From Paenibacillus nuruki (lineage in GTDB: Bacteria; Bacillota; Bacilli; Paenibacillales; Paenibacillaceae): a stretch of DNA of 64,000 nucleotides. Shown in pieces: positions 62,707 through 64,000 of the stretch. Position 1 is the first letter of the stretch, and every line of letters begins with the position of its first letter. Under the pieces are notes generated by a model. That model was not told the DNA's origin. It worked only from the letters and a program-made list of their open reading frames with translations, and made no database searches. Where the stretch lies: the NCBI RefSeq assembly GCF_001721045.1, contig NZ_MDER01000028.1, positions 41,854-105,853 on the forward strand, written 5' to 3'. A program made the translations under genes and the position numbers.

Positions 62707-63957
62707 ATGAAAAAATTAATAGTATCTGTTTTGGCAACATCTATCGTTTGTGCAGGCATCACTTATTCAGAGCCGCTGTTACATTCGTCTACAGCATCCC
62801 AACCCCATTCTGTGGCTTATGCAGCCAGCTCCTCAGGGAATTTTAAAGATGTCAAAGGACACTGGGCAGAAGCTACAATTGCCAAAGCGTATGCTATGGG
62901 ACTTGTTCAAGGTTATCAAGATGGTACTTTTCGTCCTAATGCCAAAGTAACACGGGCTGAATATGCTTCACTGTTAACAAGAGCAACCAAGCTTGGAAGC
63001 GGAACGGGTGGTTCATCCTTCAAAGACATGAAAGGACACTGGGCAGAAAATGCAGTCACTAGATTATCAGCACTTGGTTTTATTAATAACAGTGATTATT
63101 CGAATGGATTCAAGCCTAATACAGAGTTAACGCGCTTAGAAATGATGAAATGGATGAGTAATGGATTGGTGCAGTCCAATATCAGCTTTAAGCAAGCCTT
63201 TGAAGATACTCAAAATACATTATTGCCTACACCAGAAGCGACAAAAGGTAAAATTGCTAAAGCTCAAATTCCTTATCTTGCTCTTGTTAGAGGTACAGGG
63301 ATTGTAGGCGGATTTGCAGACGGTTCATTACGACCCGAAGAACCGACAACCCGTGCAGAAGTTGCTGCTATTTTATTAAGATATATCGATGTTGAAGGTC
63401 AAGAAGCCAGTAAGTATGCTGATCTGAATGAAATGAGAGAAGTAGGAACAACAGGGACTAATTTGTTGACGATCTCGAATTATAAATATGTAAATGGCAA
63501 TATATCTAATATTATGAATACTGATATCACTCTTACTAATAAATCTGGATTAGTACAGTTACATCATTTTATAGTAATTGATGCAAGAGAGAATAAATTA
63601 AAAAGTGTATATTCTAATTTATTTATTGATTCTGAAAAACAAAGAACTGATTTTGAAAAGGATGTATTCTTAACATTTACTGAATTATCTTTTACTTCAA
63701 ATTTGAATCCTGCAATAAGTAATCTTCAAATGTATAACAATGGTTGGGACAACGCATTTTTAAGATTTCATCGTATTAATAATCTTGAGTATGCTTCTAA
63801 AAATGGAATTTCTACAATACCTACAGATTCTTCCAAGTTAATTAAAAAAGGTGTTAAAGTTAAATTTTGGAATCAATCTTTTTTAGAATCAACAAATAGT
63901 AATCAATATGCTAGCGCAGACAAGAAAAAATATGTCACATTTACTAATAAAAATTAA
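62707..63957 (+). CDS. SLH-domain surface protein
   Basis: A 416-residue exported protein: signal peptide (MKKLIVSVLATSIVCAGITYS), then three S-layer-homology repeats at about residues 50-100 (FKDVKGHWAEATIAKAY, GYQDGTFRPNAKVTRAE), 110-160 (FKDMKGHWAENAVTRL) and 185-240 (GGFADGSLRPEEPTTRAE), the last of which is irregular. SLH domains bind pyruvylated wall polymer. The C-terminal about 170 residues are Asn/Lys/Ser-rich and unknown, from DNA that looks AT-richer than the SLH part. Start 62707 has SD AGAGGAATA. Confidence 0.9.
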   Translation: MKKLIVSVLATSIVCAGITYSEPLLHSSTASQPHSVAYAASSSGNFKDVKGHWAEATIAKAYAMGLVQGYQDGTFRPNAKVTRAEYASLLTRATKLGSGTGGSSFKDMKGHWAENAVTRLSALGFINNSDYSNGFKPNTELTRLEMMKWMSNGLVQSNISFKQAFEDTQNTLLPTPEATKGKIAKAQIPYLALVRGTGIVGGFADGSLRPEEPTTRAEVAAILLRYIDVEGQEASKYADLNEMREVGTTGTNLLTISNYKYVNGNISNIMNTDITLTNKSGLVQLHHFIVIDARENKLKSVYSNLFIDSEKQRTDFEKDVFLTFTELSFTSNLNPAISNLQMYNNGWDNAFLRFHRINNLEYASKNGISTIPTDSSKLIKKGVKVKFWNQSFLESTNSNQYASADKKKYVTFTNKN

Positions 63958-64000
63958 GTGATGGTGAAAATAACTGTATCAAGAAACAAAAAAAATTATT

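Overview
The window is a chromosomal segment of a low-to-moderate-GC, Gram-positive, spore-former-type bacterium, most likely Paenibacillus or a close relative. The evidence is the primosome pair dnaB-dnaI of the Bacillus type, the order dnaB-dnaI-trxA-uvrC followed by a three-gene sdhCAB operon with a cytochrome b558-type SdhC, the ecsAB pair, CtsR-type operators, and an S-layer-homology protein. Strong AGGAGG-type ribosome binding sites precede nearly every gene. I see no rRNA, tRNA, prophage, transposase or CRISPR array. Coding density is high, and most operon ends carry clear rho-independent terminators.

Layout: (1) 1-5.4 kb, housekeeping: helicase loaders DnaB and DnaI, thioredoxin, UvrC with a long acidic insert. 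(2) 5.4-13.5 kb: a CPBP membrane protease, potassium channel subunit KtrB, a LysR regulator and sdhCAB. (3) 13.5-26 kb, small accessory units: AAC(3)-like acetyltransferase, DUF3891 protein, a Tat-exported YkuE-type phosphoesterase, a second phosphoesterase, GNAT, EamA exporter, PHP-type histidinol phosphatase, LysR, CheX-like protein, an HtrA-type protease with a zinc-ribbon/FxLYD membrane protein, an orphan and an SDR. (4) 26-35.7 kb: YfmL-like helicase, ecsAB, a frameshifted PucR-type regulator next to alanine dehydrogenase (AdeR-ald arrangement), two small proteins, and an ABC-2 permease/TetR operon behind a long palindromic operator. (5) 36-41.3 kb: a complete livJHMGF branched-chain amino acid importer. 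(6) 41.5-46.5 kb: a PLP-linked group (aminotransferase, PNPOx-like protein, divergent MocR regulator), an AraC regulator and an unannotated 39-residue basic peptide. (7) 46.6-57.9 kb: phosphatidylserine decarboxylase, phosphatase, NUDIX, AEC transporter, secreted double-SnoaL protein, P450, a GNAT gene broken by an in-frame amber codon, GH13 alpha-glucosidase, GNAT, PNPOx-like protein, small membrane protein, acetyl esterase. (8) 58-62.5 kb: a CtsR-type heat-shock block, hsp20 then cbpA-like dnaJ and clpB. (9) an SLH-domain surface protein.

The most unusual signal is a dispersed intergenic repeat of about 70 bp (16378-16464, 19991-20060, a tandem 2.5-copy block at 24471-24656, 29751-29820, and a fragment at 47500-47521). 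In three places its 3' end abuts the Shine-Dalgarno sequence of the next gene in the same orientation. It can form a small hairpin beside that SD or a competing long-range helix, so it may be a mobile mini-element that doubles as a translation-control leader. Other points: a YkuE gene whose Tat signal is reachable only from a CTG (or rarer) start behind a riboswitch-like hairpin leader, two broken genes (PucR regulator and GNAT), duplicated terminators flanking the SnoaL gene, and several well-formed operators.

All family calls come from reading the sequence. No database search or folding program was run, so novelty and structure claims are inferences.
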